The notes: generated from the letters alone by a model not told the origin. Positions 9,154-18,221 are shown, numbered from the stretch's first letter. The stretch: DNA of 64,000 bases from Sulfuritalea sp. (GCA_023229685.1 JALNYT010000008.1:62001-126000); one strand, 5' to 3'. Program-made: numbers and translations.

Positions 9154-9399
9154 TTGCGGCTGTTCAGCCGCGACTACTGCCATCTCTGCCACGACATGCT
9201 CGCTGCGCTGGAAGCCCTGCGCAACGAGCCTGGCGTGCCGCATTTCGATATTTTGGTGACGGATGTCGACGCAGATCCGGTGCTTGAGGCGAAATACAAC
9301 GAATTGGTTCCGGTGCTGACTGACGGCGAGGGCGGCGAACTCTGTCACTACTTCCTCGATGTGGCGAAAGTGCGTGAGTATTTGGGTGCTTTGGGCTAA
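9154..9399 (+). CDS. Glutaredoxin family protein
   Basis: A small thioredoxin-fold protein of about 81 residues with the redox motif CHLC near its N-terminus (LFSRDYCHLCHDM) and a cis-proline region VPVLTDGEGG. It matches the short glutaredoxin-like family commonly found between mucD and lepA in Betaproteobacteria. The start is uncertain: no ATG or GTG lies between the mucD stop and the motif, and TTG at 9154 is the only sensible start. GGAGG at 9132 is 17 bases upstream, further than usual. Its stop codon overlaps a possible lepA -10 (TAAAAT, 9397-9402). Confidence 0.8.
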   Translation: MRLFSRDYCHLCHDMLAALEALRNEPGVPHFDILVTDVDADPVLEAKYNELVPVLTDGEGGELCHYFLDVAKVREYLGALG

Positions 9400-9468
9400 A
9401 ATCCGCCCCTTGCTTTTTAGTCTCCAAGGTGCTCAACAGCTTGAATGAGCGCCTTTTTTGTTGACCCC

Positions 9469-11262
9469 ATGGATCACATCCGCAATTTCTCCATCATCGC
9501 CCATATCGATCACGGTAAATCCACCCTGGCCGATCGCATCATTCAGCGCTGCGGCGGTCTTTCCGACCGCGAGATGGAGGCGCAAGTGCTGGATTCGATG
9601 GATATCGAGCGCGAGCGCGGCATCACCATCAAGGCACAGACGGCGGCGCTCAGCTACAAGGCGCGCGACGGCCAGATCTACAACCTCAATCTGATCGATA
9701 CCCCGGGCCATGTGGACTTCTCGTATGAGGTGAGCCGTTCGCTTTCCGCCTGCGAAGGGGCGCTGCTGGTGGTTGACGTCTCGCAGGGAGTGGAGGCGCA
9801 GACCGTGGCGAATTGCTACACGGCGATCGAACTGGGCGTGGACGTGGTTCCGGTCCTGAACAAGATCGATCTGCCGGCGGCCGACCCGGACAATGCGCGC
9901 CAGGAAATCGAGGACGTGATCGGCATCGATGCCACCGAGGCGGTCCTATGCTCGGCGAAAACCGGCCTGGGCGTCGATGACGTCATCGAAGCCGTCATCA
10001 CCCGCATCCCGCCGCCCAAAGGCGATCCCGCGGCACCGCTGAAGGCGCTGATCATCGACTCCTGGTTCGACAACTATGTCGGCGTGGTGATGCTGGTGCG
10101 CGTGATCGACGGCGTGGTACGCGCCAAGGACAGGCTGCTGCTCATGGCGGAAGGCTCGATTCATCTGTGCGAACAGGTCGGCGTGTTCACGCCGAAGTCG
10201 CTGACGCGCAGCGAATTGCGCGCAGGCGAGGTCGGCTTCATCATCTCCGGCATCAAGGAACTGGACGCCGCCAAGGTGGGCGACACGGTGACCACGGCCG
10301 ATCGTCGCGCCGCGGCGCCGCTGGAAGGCTTCAAGGAAATCAAGCCGCAGGTCTTTGCCGGCCTCTATCCGGTCGAATCCAATCAGTACGACGGATTGCG
10401 CGACTCGCTGGAAAAGCTGCATCTGAACGATGCGTCGCTGCACTACGAGCCCGAAGTTTCGCAGGCGCTCGGCTTCGGCTTTCGCTGCGGCTTCCTCGGC
10501 TTGCTGCACATGGAAATCGTGCAGGAGCGGCTGGAACGGGAATTCGACCAGAACCTGATCACCACCGCACCGACCGTGGTGTATGAGGTGCTGATGCGTG
10601 ACGGCACGCTGATCCAGGTGGAGAATCCGGCCAAGCTGCCCGAAACGCAGAAGGTGGAGGAGATTCGCGAGCCGATCATCACCGCCAAGATATTCGTGCC
10701 GCAGGAGTACCTCGGTGCGGTCATCACCCTGTGCGAGAGCAAGCGCGGCTCGCAGGTGAATCTTGCCTACCACGGCCGCCAGGTCCAGCTCACTTACGAG
10801 ATGCCGATGGCGGAAGTGGTGATGGACTTCTTCGACAAGCTGAAATCGGTCTCGCGCGGTTATGCCTCGCTCGACTATGACTTCAAGGAGTATCGGGCGG
10901 CCGACGTGGTCAAGCTCGACATACTGATCAACGGCGAAAAGGTCGATGCCCTGTCGGTCATCGTGCATCGCGCCAATGCCGCGTATCGCGGACGTGAACT
11001 GGCTGCCAAGATGCGCGAGCTGATTCCGCGCCAGATGTATGATGTCGCCATCCAGGCGGCGATCGGCGCGACCATCATTTCGCGCGAGAATGTCAAGGCG
11101 ATGCGCAAGGACGTGCTCGCCAAGTGCTATGGCGGTGACATCACGCGCAAGAAAAAGCTGCTGGAAAAGCAGAAGGCCGGCAAGAAGCGCATGAAGCAGG
11201 TCGGCCGTGTGGAAATTCCGCAGGAAGCCTTCCTTGCGGTGCTGCGTGTGGGTGACAAATGA
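9469..11262 (+). CDS. lepA: Elongation factor 4 (LepA)
   Basis: LepA is a ribosome-bound GTPase implicated in 30S biogenesis and translation under stress. The 597-residue protein starts at the ATG of MDHIRNFSIIAHIDHGKST, the invariant N-terminus; an upstream in-frame ATG would add eight residues. GTPase motifs are HIDHGKST (G1), RERGITI (G2), DTPGHVD (G3) and NKIDLP (G4). The C-terminal LepA-specific domain is complete, with KCYGGDITRKKKLLEKQK. It overlaps lepB by 4 bases. Confidence 0.98.
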   Translation: MDHIRNFSIIAHIDHGKSTLADRIIQRCGGLSDREMEAQVLDSMDIERERGITIKAQTAALSYKARDGQIYNLNLIDTPGHVDFSYEVSRSLSACEGALLVVDVSQGVEAQTVANCYTAIELGVDVVPVLNKIDLPAADPDNARQEIEDVIGIDATEAVLCSAKTGLGVDDVIEAVITRIPPPKGDPAAPLKALIIDSWFDNYVGVVMLVRVIDGVVRAKDRLLLMAEGSIHLCEQVGVFTPKSLTRSELRAGEVGFIISGIKELDAAKVGDTVTTADRRAAAPLEGFKEIKPQVFAGLYPVESNQYDGLRDSLEKLHLNDASLHYEPEVSQALGFGFRCGFLGLLHMEIVQERLEREFDQNLITTAPTVVYEVLMRDGTLIQVENPAKLPETQKVEEIREPIITAKIFVPQEYLGAVITLCESKRGSQVNLAYHGRQVQLTYEMPMAEVVMDFFDKLKSVSRGYASLDYDFKEYRAADVVKLDILINGEKVDALSVIVHRANAAYRGRELAAKMRELIPRQMYDVAIQAAIGATIISRENVKAMRKDVLAKCYGGDITRKKKLLEKQKAGKKRMKQVGRVEIPQEAFLAVLRVGDK

Positions 11263-12047
11263 ACTTTGCTCTGATTCTTTTCATACTCGTTGTCGCCACC
11301 GGCATCGTCTGGTCGTTCGACTATTTCTGGGCAAGGAAGAGACGCCCCGCCAACGCCAAGGACCCGTGGTGGGTCGAATATGGCGGCAGCTTTTTCCCCG
11401 TGATCCTGGCGGTATTTCTGTTGCGCTCTTTTCTCGTCGAGCCGTTCAAGATTCCCTCCGGGTCGATGATCCCGACCCTGCTGGTGGGCGACTTCATTCT
11501 GGTCAACAAGTACACCTATGGCGTGCGACTGCCGGTGCTCAACAAGAAGATCATCGAACTCAATTCCCCGCAGCGCGGTGACGTGGTGGTGTTTCGTTAC
11601 CCGCCGGATCCCTCGCTCGACTACATCAAGCGCGTGGTCGGCCTGCCGGGCGACAAAATCGTCTATCGCAACAAGCGGCTGACTATCAACGGCCAGGAGA
11701 TCGCGCAACGGAAGATCGAGGATTATCTAGACCGCGACCGGCTGTTCTATACCCCGCGTTTCATGGAAACCCTCGGTAGCGTCGAGCATCACATTCTGGT
11801 CGAACCCGAAGCGCCGCCTTTTGTTCAGCAAATTGTCCGCTTTCCGCATAGCGAGAATTGTCACTACAATAGCGAAGGCGTGAGTTGCGAGGTTCCGGCC
11901 GGACACTATTTCATGATGGGCGACAACCGCGACAACTCGCAGGACAGTCGTTTCTGGGGCTTCGTCCCTGACGAAAACCTGGTCGGCAAGGCATTCTTTA
12001 TCTGGTTCAATTTTGGCGATCTGAAACGGATCGGCTCATTTCACTAG
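11259..12047 (+). CDS. lepB: Signal peptidase I
   Basis: LepB is the inner-membrane peptidase that removes signal peptides from secreted proteins. The 262-residue protein has an N-terminal membrane helix, a second hydrophobic segment, and the Ser-Lys dyad: Ser69 in PSGSMIPTL and Lys124 in YIKRVVGLPGDK. The family box MGDNRDNSQDSR(F)WG is present near residue 220. lepA-lepB pairing and the downstream rnc-era genes are conserved in Proteobacteria. Confidence 0.97.
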   Translation: MNFALILFILVVATGIVWSFDYFWARKRRPANAKDPWWVEYGGSFFPVILAVFLLRSFLVEPFKIPSGSMIPTLLVGDFILVNKYTYGVRLPVLNKKIIELNSPQRGDVVVFRYPPDPSLDYIKRVVGLPGDKIVYRNKRLTINGQEIAQRKIEDYLDRDRLFYTPRFMETLGSVEHHILVEPEAPPFVQQIVRFPHSENCHYNSEGVSCEVPAGHYFMMGDNRDNSQDSRFWGFVPDENLVGKAFFIWFNFGDLKRIGSFH

Positions 12048-12055
12048 GGGATAAC

Positions 12056-12415
12056 ATGAAACTTCAGCGTGGGCTCAGTCTGAACGTACTCATGGCCGGC
12101 GGCGCGGTTCTGGCCCTGATAGCGCTTTTGGGGATGAAGGCGTTGCCGCCATGGATCGAGTACGGCAACCTCATGAAGGCGGTCAAGGGAACTGCCGCCG
12201 ACAACAGTCTCAAGGACGCCTCTGTGAAGGCGGTGCAGGCGGCGTTCGAAAAACGCGCCGACATGGACGACGTCAAGAGCGTCACCGCACAGGATCTGGA
12301 GATCACCAAGGAAGGCAACGAACTGGTGATTTCCTTTGCCTATGTGAAAAAGGTGCCGTTGTTTGCCAATGTCAGCCTGGTCTTCGACTTCGAGGGCAGC
12401 AGCGCCAAAAAATGA
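12056..12415 (+). CDS. DUF4845 membrane protein
   Basis: This 119-residue protein has one N-terminal membrane helix (about residues 12-30, LMAGGAVLALIALLGM) followed by a small periplasmic domain with VSFAYVKKVPLFANVSLVFDFE near the end. Genes of this family sit between lepB and rnc in many Beta- and Gammaproteobacteria. No biochemical role is known. Its stop overlaps the rnc start (ATGA), so the two are probably translated together. Confidence 0.85.
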   Translation: MKLQRGLSLNVLMAGGAVLALIALLGMKALPPWIEYGNLMKAVKGTAADNSLKDASVKAVQAAFEKRADMDDVKSVTAQDLEITKEGNELVISFAYVKKVPLFANVSLVFDFEGSSAKK

Positions 12416-13080
12416 AGCCGCAGCGTCTGGAGGCCGCGCTCGGGCACGACTTCGGCCGACCGGAGTTGCTGCGTCAGGCGCTTACCCATCGCAGTTTCGG
12501 TTCTCCCCATAACGAACGTCTCGAGTTTCTCGGCGACTCCGTGCTCAATTGTGCCGTCGCCGGTTACCTGTACCAGCGCTTCGCCGACCTGAAGGAAGGC
12601 GAGCTTTCGCGCTTGCGCGCCAGTCTGGTGCGGCAGGAAACACTGGTCGAAATCGCGCAGGGCCTGGAACTCGGTGGCTTGCTCAGCTTGGGCGAGGGCG
12701 AGTTGAAGAGCGGCGGTACCGGGCGTCCCTCGATTCTTGCCGATGCGCTGGAGGCAATTGTCGGTGCGATCTACGTCGACGCGGGCTTCGATGCGGCACG
12801 GCTCGTGATCGAGCGATTATATAAGCCGGTCATAGCCCGCATCGATCCCAATGACACGGGCAAGGATCCCAAAACCGCCTTGCAGGAAATTCTGCAGGGG
12901 CGGCATCTGCCCCTGCCGCGCTATGCCTTGCTCGCTACTCGCGGCGAGGCCCATGCCCAGGAGTTCGAAATGGAATGCGTCATTCCGGACCTGGGCATCC
13001 GCAGCACCGGCACCGGCGGCAGTCGGCGCATTGCCGAGCAGCAGGCCGCGCAGCGGGCCATTTCAGAGATCAAGCCATGA
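12412..13080 (+). CDS. rnc: Ribonuclease III
   Basis: RNase III cleaves double-stranded RNA in rRNA precursors and regulatory RNAs. The 222-residue protein has the catalytic signature NERLEFLGDSVLN near residue 36 and the second acidic site ADALEAIVGAIYVD. A C-terminal double-stranded-RNA-binding domain has GTGGSRRIAEQQAAQRA. The ATG overlaps the DUF4845 stop. A palindromic repeat of about 124 bases separates it from era, where the two genes are usually adjacent or overlapping. Confidence 0.97.
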   Translation: MKPQRLEAALGHDFGRPELLRQALTHRSFGSPHNERLEFLGDSVLNCAVAGYLYQRFADLKEGELSRLRASLVRQETLVEIAQGLELGGLLSLGEGELKSGGTGRPSILADALEAIVGAIYVDAGFDAARLVIERLYKPVIARIDPNDTGKDPKTALQEILQGRHLPLPRYALLATRGEAHAQEFEMECVIPDLGIRSTGTGGSRRIAEQQAAQRAISEIKP

Positions 13081-13095
13081 ACCTTAAATCCTCAG

Positions 13096-13219
13096 TTAGC
13101 CACAGAGTACACAGAGTAAAAACAGCGGATTGCATGGAGTCCGCTGCTTACCCGAAGGGTGATGGGAAGAAACGACTCAAACCCGCTCTATCTCTGTGTC
13201 CTCTGTGTTCTCTGTGGCA
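13096..13219. repeat. Dispersed palindromic repeat, copy 1 (between rnc and era)
   Basis: The left arm TTAGCCACAGAGTACACAG and the right arm CTCTGTGTTCTCTGTGGC are inverted copies separated by about 75 bases of unrelated loop. The same arms recur at 15681-15794 between pdxJ and acpS. It resembles the CACAGAGGACACAGAG-type intergenic repeats scattered through many betaproteobacterial genomes. It contains no gene and could form a long stem-loop in the transcript. Confidence 0.8.
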
Positions 13220-13237
13220 GGAAGTGCGGTTTATAGG

Positions 13238-14125
13238 ATGAATTCAACATTTCGTACCGGGTACCTGGCCATCATCGGCCGGCCCAACGTCGGCAAATCG
13301 ACCTTGACCAATCGCCTGGTAGGCGCCAAGGTCAGCATTACCTCGAAGAAGGCACAGACCACGCGGCATCGCATTCACGGCGTGCTGACCACGGACGATG
13401 CCCAGTTCATCTTCGTCGATACCCCGGGTTTTCAGATGACGCACAAGAATGCGCTCAATCGTCTGATGAACCGCAGCGTGACCTCGACCTTTGCCGATGT
13501 CGACGTGATTCTGCTGGTGGTCGAAGCCGGCAACTGGGGCGCGGGCGAAAACGAGATACTGCGCATGCTGCCGGCCGGAACGCCGGTGGTGCTGGTGATC
13601 AACAAGATAGACCGGCTGGCCGACAAGGCTGAGTTGCTGCCCTTCATCGCCAAGGTTTCGGCGCTGCACGAGTTTGCCGAACTGGTTCCGGTGTCTGCCG
13701 AGAAAGGCCTCGGCGCCGCCGAATTGCTCGCCACCGTGGCCCGCTACCTGCCGGAAGGGCCGGCGGTGTTCGATGCGGACGACATTACGGATCGCTCCGA
13801 GCGATTCATGGCTTCCGAGATATTGCGTGAAAAGCTGTTCCGCAATCTGGGCGAAGAACTGCCCTACGGCATCGCGGTGGAAATCGAGAAGTTCGAGCAG
13901 GAAGGCGATTTGCGTCGCATTCATGCTGCCGTCATCGTCGACAAGGCGGGGCACAGATCCATCGTCATCGGCAAGGGCGGGGAGCGGATGAAGCGCATCT
14001 CGACCGATGCGCGCAAGGAAATGGAAACCCTGTTCGGCGGCAAGGTCTGGCTCGAGACCTGGGTCAAGGTCAAGGGCGGCTGGGCCGACGACGAGCGTGC
14101 CCTGAAAAGCCTGGGCTACGGTTAA
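13238..14125 (+). CDS. era: GTPase Era
   Basis: Era is an essential GTPase that binds the 3' end of 16S rRNA during 30S assembly. The 295-residue protein has the G motifs GRPNVGKST, DTPGF and NKIDRL. The C-terminal KH domain is recognisable by VIGKGGERMKRISTDARKEME. The chosen ATG gives the normal N-terminus (TGYLAIIGRPNVGKST follows). An in-frame start at 13196 lies inside the upstream repeat and is unlikely. recO follows after 48 bases. Confidence 0.97.
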   Translation: MNSTFRTGYLAIIGRPNVGKSTLTNRLVGAKVSITSKKAQTTRHRIHGVLTTDDAQFIFVDTPGFQMTHKNALNRLMNRSVTSTFADVDVILLVVEAGNWGAGENEILRMLPAGTPVVLVINKIDRLADKAELLPFIAKVSALHEFAELVPVSAEKGLGAAELLATVARYLPEGPAVFDADDITDRSERFMASEILREKLFRNLGEELPYGIAVEIEKFEQEGDLRRIHAAVIVDKAGHRSIVIGKGGERMKRISTDARKEMETLFGGKVWLETWVKVKGGWADDERALKSLGYG

Positions 14126-14173
14126 CGTGTTGCGGCACGGCTTCAAACGGTTTACCCGGTCTGGCTTGGCATC

Positions 14174-14914
14174 GTGAGCAAGCGCGTCGACGGCCAGTCG
14201 GCCTACGTCCTGCATCTGCATCCCTACAGCGAGACCAGTCTCGTGGTCGATGTATTCACCCGCGATCACGGCCGCGTCCCGCTCCTGGCGCGCGGCGCCA
14301 GGCGGCCGCGTTCCGCCATGCGCGGCCTGCTGATGTCCTTTCAGCCGCTGGAACTGGGCTGGTTCGGCGGCGGCGAGGTCAAGACCCTGGCCAAGGCCGA
14401 ATGGCTCGGCGGCATGCCATTGCTGGGCGGCCGCTGCCTTCTGCTCGGTTACTATCTCAACGAACTATTGCTGAAAATGCTGCCGCGCGAGGACGCCCAC
14501 AGTGTGCTGTTCGACGCCTATGCGGCCGCTTTGCGGGCGCTGGCCGAAGGCGCGGCCGACGCACCGGAACTGCGCCGCTTCGAGAAAACGCTGCTGAAGG
14601 AAATCGGCTACGGACTGACGCTGGATGTGGAGATGGAGACCGGCCAGCCGGTGGTGGCGGAGGGCGAATACACTTACCTGATCGAACGCGGACCAGTGGC
14701 GCGGGCCGGCCTTGCTCAGCAGGGCTCGCAGCGGGATGCCAGCGATTCGCCGATCGTGCGCGGCAAGACCCTGATCGACATGGCGGCAGATGATTATTCC
14801 GATCCGCGCACGCGGGTTGAAAGCAGGCAGCTGATGCGCCAGTTGATCGCGCATCATATGGGAGGCAAACCCTTGCAATCGCGGCGGGTCTTCATGGAGT
14901 TACAGGAACTATGA
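14174..14914 (+). CDS. recO: DNA repair protein RecO
   Basis: RecO mediates loading of RecA on SSB-coated DNA in the RecFOR pathway. The 246-residue protein starts with GTG. It has the N-terminal OB-fold pattern YVLHLHPYSETSLVVDVFTRDHGRV and the conserved LARGARRPRS. The middle helical region includes YYLNELLLKMLPREDAHSVLF. The C-terminal Cys zinc site of some RecO proteins is not evident. It overlaps pdxJ by 4 bases. Confidence 0.93.
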   Translation: MSKRVDGQSAYVLHLHPYSETSLVVDVFTRDHGRVPLLARGARRPRSAMRGLLMSFQPLELGWFGGGEVKTLAKAEWLGGMPLLGGRCLLLGYYLNELLLKMLPREDAHSVLFDAYAAALRALAEGAADAPELRRFEKTLLKEIGYGLTLDVEMETGQPVVAEGEYTYLIERGPVARAGLAQQGSQRDASDSPIVRGKTLIDMAADDYSDPRTRVESRQLMRQLIAHHMGGKPLQSRRVFMELQEL

Positions 14915-15660
14915 TCGAACTGGGCGTAAACATAGACCACGTTGCGACGGTGCGCGAGGCGAGAAGAACCCACGAGCCCGATCCGGTATGGGCCGCCGTC
15001 GAGGCGCATCTGGGCGGAGCCGACGGCATCACCGTGCATCTGCGCGAGGATCGCCGCCACATCCAGGACCGCGACGTGCGGCGGCTGCGCGAACTGACCC
15101 ACATCAAGCTGAATCTCGAAATGGCGGCCACCGAGGAGATGGTCGGCATCGCCTGCCAGATCAAGCCCGAGATGGCCATGCTGGTGCCGGAAGGCCGGCA
15201 CGAGGTCACCACCGAGGGCGGGCTGGATGTCGCCGGCCAGGAGGCGCGCCTGCGCGAGGTGGTGGCGCGACTGACCCACGCCGGCATCGTCACCAGCGCC
15301 TTCATCGACGCCGAATTGCCGCAGGTGGAAGCCGCCGCGCGCATCGGCGTGCGCGTTTGCGAACTCCACACCGGGCCGTATGCCCATGCCTTTTACAGCC
15401 GCGGCCGCGATCCCGAAAGCCCGTCGGTGGTGGCCGAACTGGAGAAGATACGTATCGCCGGCGCGGCGATTCGCGCCGCCGGGATGCGCTTCAATGCCGG
15501 CCACGCGCTCAACTATTTCAACGTGCAGCCGGTGGCGGCCTTGCCCGGCATCCGCGAACTGCACATCGGCCACGCCATCGTCAGCCGCGCGATTTTCGTC
15601 GGCATGCGCGAAGCCGTCGCCGAGATGAAGCGGCTGATGCGCGAGGCGCAATGCGGGTGA
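14911..15660 (+). CDS. pdxJ: Pyridoxine 5'-phosphate synthase
   Basis: PdxJ condenses 1-deoxyxylulose 5-phosphate with 3-amino-2-oxopropyl phosphate to make pyridoxine 5'-phosphate, the last ring-forming step of vitamin B6 synthesis. The 249-residue TIM-barrel protein has the typical N-terminus ELGVNIDHVATVREAR, the VTTEGGLDV motif, and the phosphate-binding ELHIGHAIVSRAIFVG near the C-terminus. It overlaps recO and precedes acpS, separated by a repeat. Confidence 0.97.
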   Translation: MIELGVNIDHVATVREARRTHEPDPVWAAVEAHLGGADGITVHLREDRRHIQDRDVRRLRELTHIKLNLEMAATEEMVGIACQIKPEMAMLVPEGRHEVTTEGGLDVAGQEARLREVVARLTHAGIVTSAFIDAELPQVEAAARIGVRVCELHTGPYAHAFYSRGRDPESPSVVAELEKIRIAGAAIRAAGMRFNAGHALNYFNVQPVAALPGIRELHIGHAIVSRAIFVGMREAVAEMKRLMREAQCG

Positions 15661-15680
15661 TCATGGAAAACCGGAATTGA

Positions 15681-15794
15681 AGCCACAGAGGACACAGAGG
15701 GAAACGAAACACCTGCTGCGGTTGCCTTGGGGGCATCGATCCGGGCGACAATTCCTGCTGCTTGTCTTGGTTTTCTCTGTGATCTCTGTGGCTA
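15681..15794. repeat. Dispersed palindromic repeat, copy 2 (between pdxJ and acpS)
   Basis: The left arm AGCCACAGAGGACACAGAG and the right arm CTCTGTGATCTCTGTGGCT are inverted copies flanking about 75 bases. The arms match the copy at 13096-13219 while the loops differ. It ends 13 bases before the acpS start. No coding content is seen. Confidence 0.8.
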
Positions 15795-15807
15795 ACCGGG
15801 TTTGTTC

Positions 15808-16185
15808 ATGATCTTCGGCATCGGCACCGACATCGTTGCCGTAAAGCGCATGGCCGATTACTGGCAACGCCACGGCGAGCGCGGCCTGGAGAAGATGCTG
15901 GCACCGGACGAGCGCGAGGCCTGTCGCAGCAGCCATGACCCGGCGCGCTTCCTGGCCAAGCGCTTCGCCGCCAAGGAGGCGCTGGGCAAGGCGCTGGGCA
16001 CCGGCGTGCGTGCCCCCGTGCTGCTGCCCGACATCGCCGTCAGCCATGATGAACTCGGCAAGCCGGCTTTCGCCTTCGCGCCGCAACTCGCCGCCTATCT
16101 TGCCGAACGCGGGCTGACCGCCCACCTTTCCATCAGCGACGAGCAGGACTACGCCGTCGCCTTCGTCATTCTGGAAACACGATGA
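15808..16185 (+). CDS. acpS: Holo-[acyl-carrier-protein] synthase
   Basis: AcpS transfers 4'-phosphopantetheine from CoA to the serine of ACP. The 125-residue protein has the metal-binding N-terminal motif GIGTDIV and the second motif FAAKEALGKALGTG (read here as AKRFAAKEALGKALGTG). The ATG at 15808 gives the usual MI(F)GIGTDIV start; TTG two codons upstream is less likely. Its stop overlaps the nagZ start by 4 bases. Confidence 0.96.
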   Translation: MIFGIGTDIVAVKRMADYWQRHGERGLEKMLAPDEREACRSSHDPARFLAKRFAAKEALGKALGTGVRAPVLLPDIAVSHDELGKPAFAFAPQLAAYLAERGLTAHLSISDEQDYAVAFVILETR

Positions 16186-17186
16186 ACACACTCCCCCTCG
16201 GTCCGCTGATGATCGATATCGCCGGTCTGGAACTCTCCGCCCTCGACCGCGAACGCCTGGCGCATCCGCTGGTCGGCGGCGTGATCCTGTTCGCCCGCAA
16301 CTACCGCGATCCGCAGCAACTCACGGCCCTGTGTGCGGCGATTCACACCCTGCGTGCGCCGGCGCTGCCGATCGCCATCGATCACGAAGGCGGCCGCGTG
16401 CAGCGCTGCCGCGAAGGCTTCACCCATGTCCCGCCGATGCGCCGCCTCGGCGAATTGTGGGATCGCGACGCCGCCGCCGCGCGAGCAGCGGCCGCCGATG
16501 TCGGCTACCTGCTGGCGGCGGAGCTGCGCGCCTGCGGCGTCGATTTTTCCTTCACCCCGGTGCTCGATCTCGATTGGGGCCCCAGCGGCGTCATCGGCGA
16601 TCGCGCCTTCCACCGCGACCCGGTGGCCGTCGCCGAACTGGCCGGCGCCCTGATCGACGGCCTGCGCGCCGCCGGCATGGGCTGCTGCGGCAAGCATTTC
16701 CCGGGACACGGATGGGTGGCGGCCGATTCGCACCTCGCGATTCCGGTCGATGAGCGCAGCCTGGCCGAGATGGCGCCCGACCTGGAACCCTATCGCCGCG
16801 TCAGGCTCGACGGCGTGATGCCGGCGCACGTGATTTACCCGCAGGTCGACAGCCGGCCCGCCGGTTTCTCGCCGGTGTGGCTGGAAACGCTGCGCAAGGA
16901 GTTCGCCTTCGACGGCGTGATCTTCAGCGACGACCTGTCGATGGAAGGCGCCAGCTTCGCCGGCGACATGGTGCAGCGCGCGGACGCGGCCTGGGCCGCC
17001 GGCTGCGACATGCTACTGATCTGCAATGCGCCGGATGCGGTGGCGCGGGTGCTGGACAACTGGAAGCCGGCCGCCGATCCCGTGCGAGCCGCGCGGCTGG
17101 CGCGTCTGTCGCCAAGCGGCCGCTGGCAGCAGGATGCCGCGCGCTACGCGGCGGGCAAGGCGGCGGTGGAGAGTCTCACCGCCTGA
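16182..17186 (+). CDS. nagZ: Beta-N-acetylhexosaminidase (peptidoglycan recycling)
   Basis: NagZ is a cytoplasmic family-3 glycoside hydrolase that removes GlcNAc from 1,6-anhydro-muropeptides during cell-wall recycling. The 334-residue protein has no signal peptide. It shows IDHEGGRVQR, the general acid/base loop KHFPGHGWVAADSHLAIP, and the nucleophile aspartate in FSDDLSMEGA. It is the last gene of the conserved block. The integron-like segment begins about 75 bases after its stop. Confidence 0.95.
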   Translation: MNTLPLGPLMIDIAGLELSALDRERLAHPLVGGVILFARNYRDPQQLTALCAAIHTLRAPALPIAIDHEGGRVQRCREGFTHVPPMRRLGELWDRDAAAARAAAADVGYLLAAELRACGVDFSFTPVLDLDWGPSGVIGDRAFHRDPVAVAELAGALIDGLRAAGMGCCGKHFPGHGWVAADSHLAIPVDERSLAEMAPDLEPYRRVRLDGVMPAHVIYPQVDSRPAGFSPVWLETLRKEFAFDGVIFSDDLSMEGASFAGDMVQRADAAWAAGCDMLLICNAPDAVARVLDNWKPAADPVRAARLARLSPSGRWQQDAARYAAGKAAVESLTA

Positions 17187-17262
17187 GACTCGGGTTGCAG
17201 GAGTCGGCGCTGGCGGGACGGCGGATGGCACGTAATTGATGCTGACCCATTTGGTTGTTGAA

Positions 17263-17320
17263 GCCCAACGTTCGAATTCGGCGGCCGCTCTGGGCGGCCC
17301 GCTGAAATGAGGGGTTGGGC
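17263..17320 (-). repeat. attC-like recombination site 1 (58 bp)
   Basis: Read on the minus strand, the site begins with GCCCAAC (matches RYYYAAC) and ends with GTTGGGC (matches GTTRRRY). Inside are imperfectly paired arms around TTCAGCGGGCCGC and GCGGCCGCCGAA, with an unpaired spacer. This is the layout of an integron attC site. It lies 1 base past the stop codon of the Kdo hydroxylase gene, where a cassette's attC belongs. Confidence 0.65.
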
Positions 17321-17321
17321 G

Positions 17322-18200
17322 TCATGCAAGCTCACGGCCGAGAAGCTTCTCGAGAATGCGAAGCGGTGACCTTGACGGATCCAGCATGGAGTTGACGGGC
17401 AAATGATAGGTTTGTTCAAACGCGTACTGCCCACTCATTGCCGCATGCGACACGAGGTCAGTGAAGACCATCCACGTGCTTCCCGCTTGAAACTCGCAGG
17501 CGCGTTGAGCGACTTGCGACTGGTATGCCAGGTCCGCCTTCATCCGGTCATGCAGTTGCAGCATGTAGTGATCATAGGCAGTCCGTCGACGCCTCGTGAT
17601 GCCAAGAAAATTGAGCACATGGTCGGCGCCCCAGATTGGGCCGGGGAGAGAAGGCAGGTAGCGGCGCGCGACGCCTTCGAATGATTCGCCGAGCCTCCAG
17701 TTGCGGCTTTGTCCGTGCGGATTTACATTGGTGAAGACACGCAGTATTCGGTTTCCCTGCGTGGGTGAAGACGGAAAACTGTCCACGTGCAGACGCGTAT
17801 CGTCCTTCCGCCATGAGGTTCGCCGCCCGGCGATCTCCGTGGGCCGAAAGCTGGTGCGAGCCTGTTCCAATCCTGTCTCATAGCGTGGCAGCAGGCTGCG
17901 TAGCAAGTGCCTGCTCGATGTGGCGAAGCGGTTCATCATGAACTGCAACCGTTGCAGCAGATCCGCGTCATTGACGCTGCTGCCGCGTAGCAATCCATTG
18001 GCTGGATCCAGACTGACGTTTTTCCCCTCCCCGGCTACCGTCGGGGACAGGAATTGGCCTTCGCCATCTTGCAGCAAGAAGCTGAGGTGAGGGAACAGCA
18101 GGACGTTTCCCCGTTCCAGCGCATCTGCTGCGAGTTCCTGCTCCGCTGTTGTGACTTGCTGATCCCAATCTGGGTTTGACAGAGTGATGATGTCGGTCAC
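17322..18200 (-). CDS. kdoO: Kdo hydroxylase family protein (Fe(II)/2-oxoglutarate dioxygenase)
   Basis: KdoO-type enzymes hydroxylate Kdo at C3 in the LPS inner core, forming Ko. The 292-residue protein has the family stretch SWRKDDTRLHVDSFPSSP, whose HxD pair is the probable iron site, followed by GNRILRVFTNVNPHG. GTG at 18200 is chosen because GGAGG sits 8 bases upstream; a TTG reading from 18227 would begin inside the attC site. GC content is lower than in the housekeeping block. It lies between two attC-like sites in the same orientation, as a cassette gene. Substrate assignment is by family resemblance. Confidence 0.75.
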   Translation of the reverse strand: MTDIITLSNPDWDQQVTTAEQELAADALERGNVLLFPHLSFLLQDGEGQFLSPTVAGEGKNVSLDPANGLLRGSSVNDADLLQRLQFMMNRFATSSRHLLRSLLPRYETGLEQARTSFRPTEIAGRRTSWRKDDTRLHVDSFPSSPTQGNRILRVFTNVNPHGQSRNWRLGESFEGVARRYLPSLPGPIWGADHVLNFLGITRRRRTAYDHYMLQLHDRMKADLAYQSQVAQRACEFQAGSTWMVFTDLVSHAAMSGQYAFEQTYHLPVNSMLDPSRSPLRILEKLLGRELA

Positions 18201-18221
18201 GCTGATTACCTCCGGTGTGAC

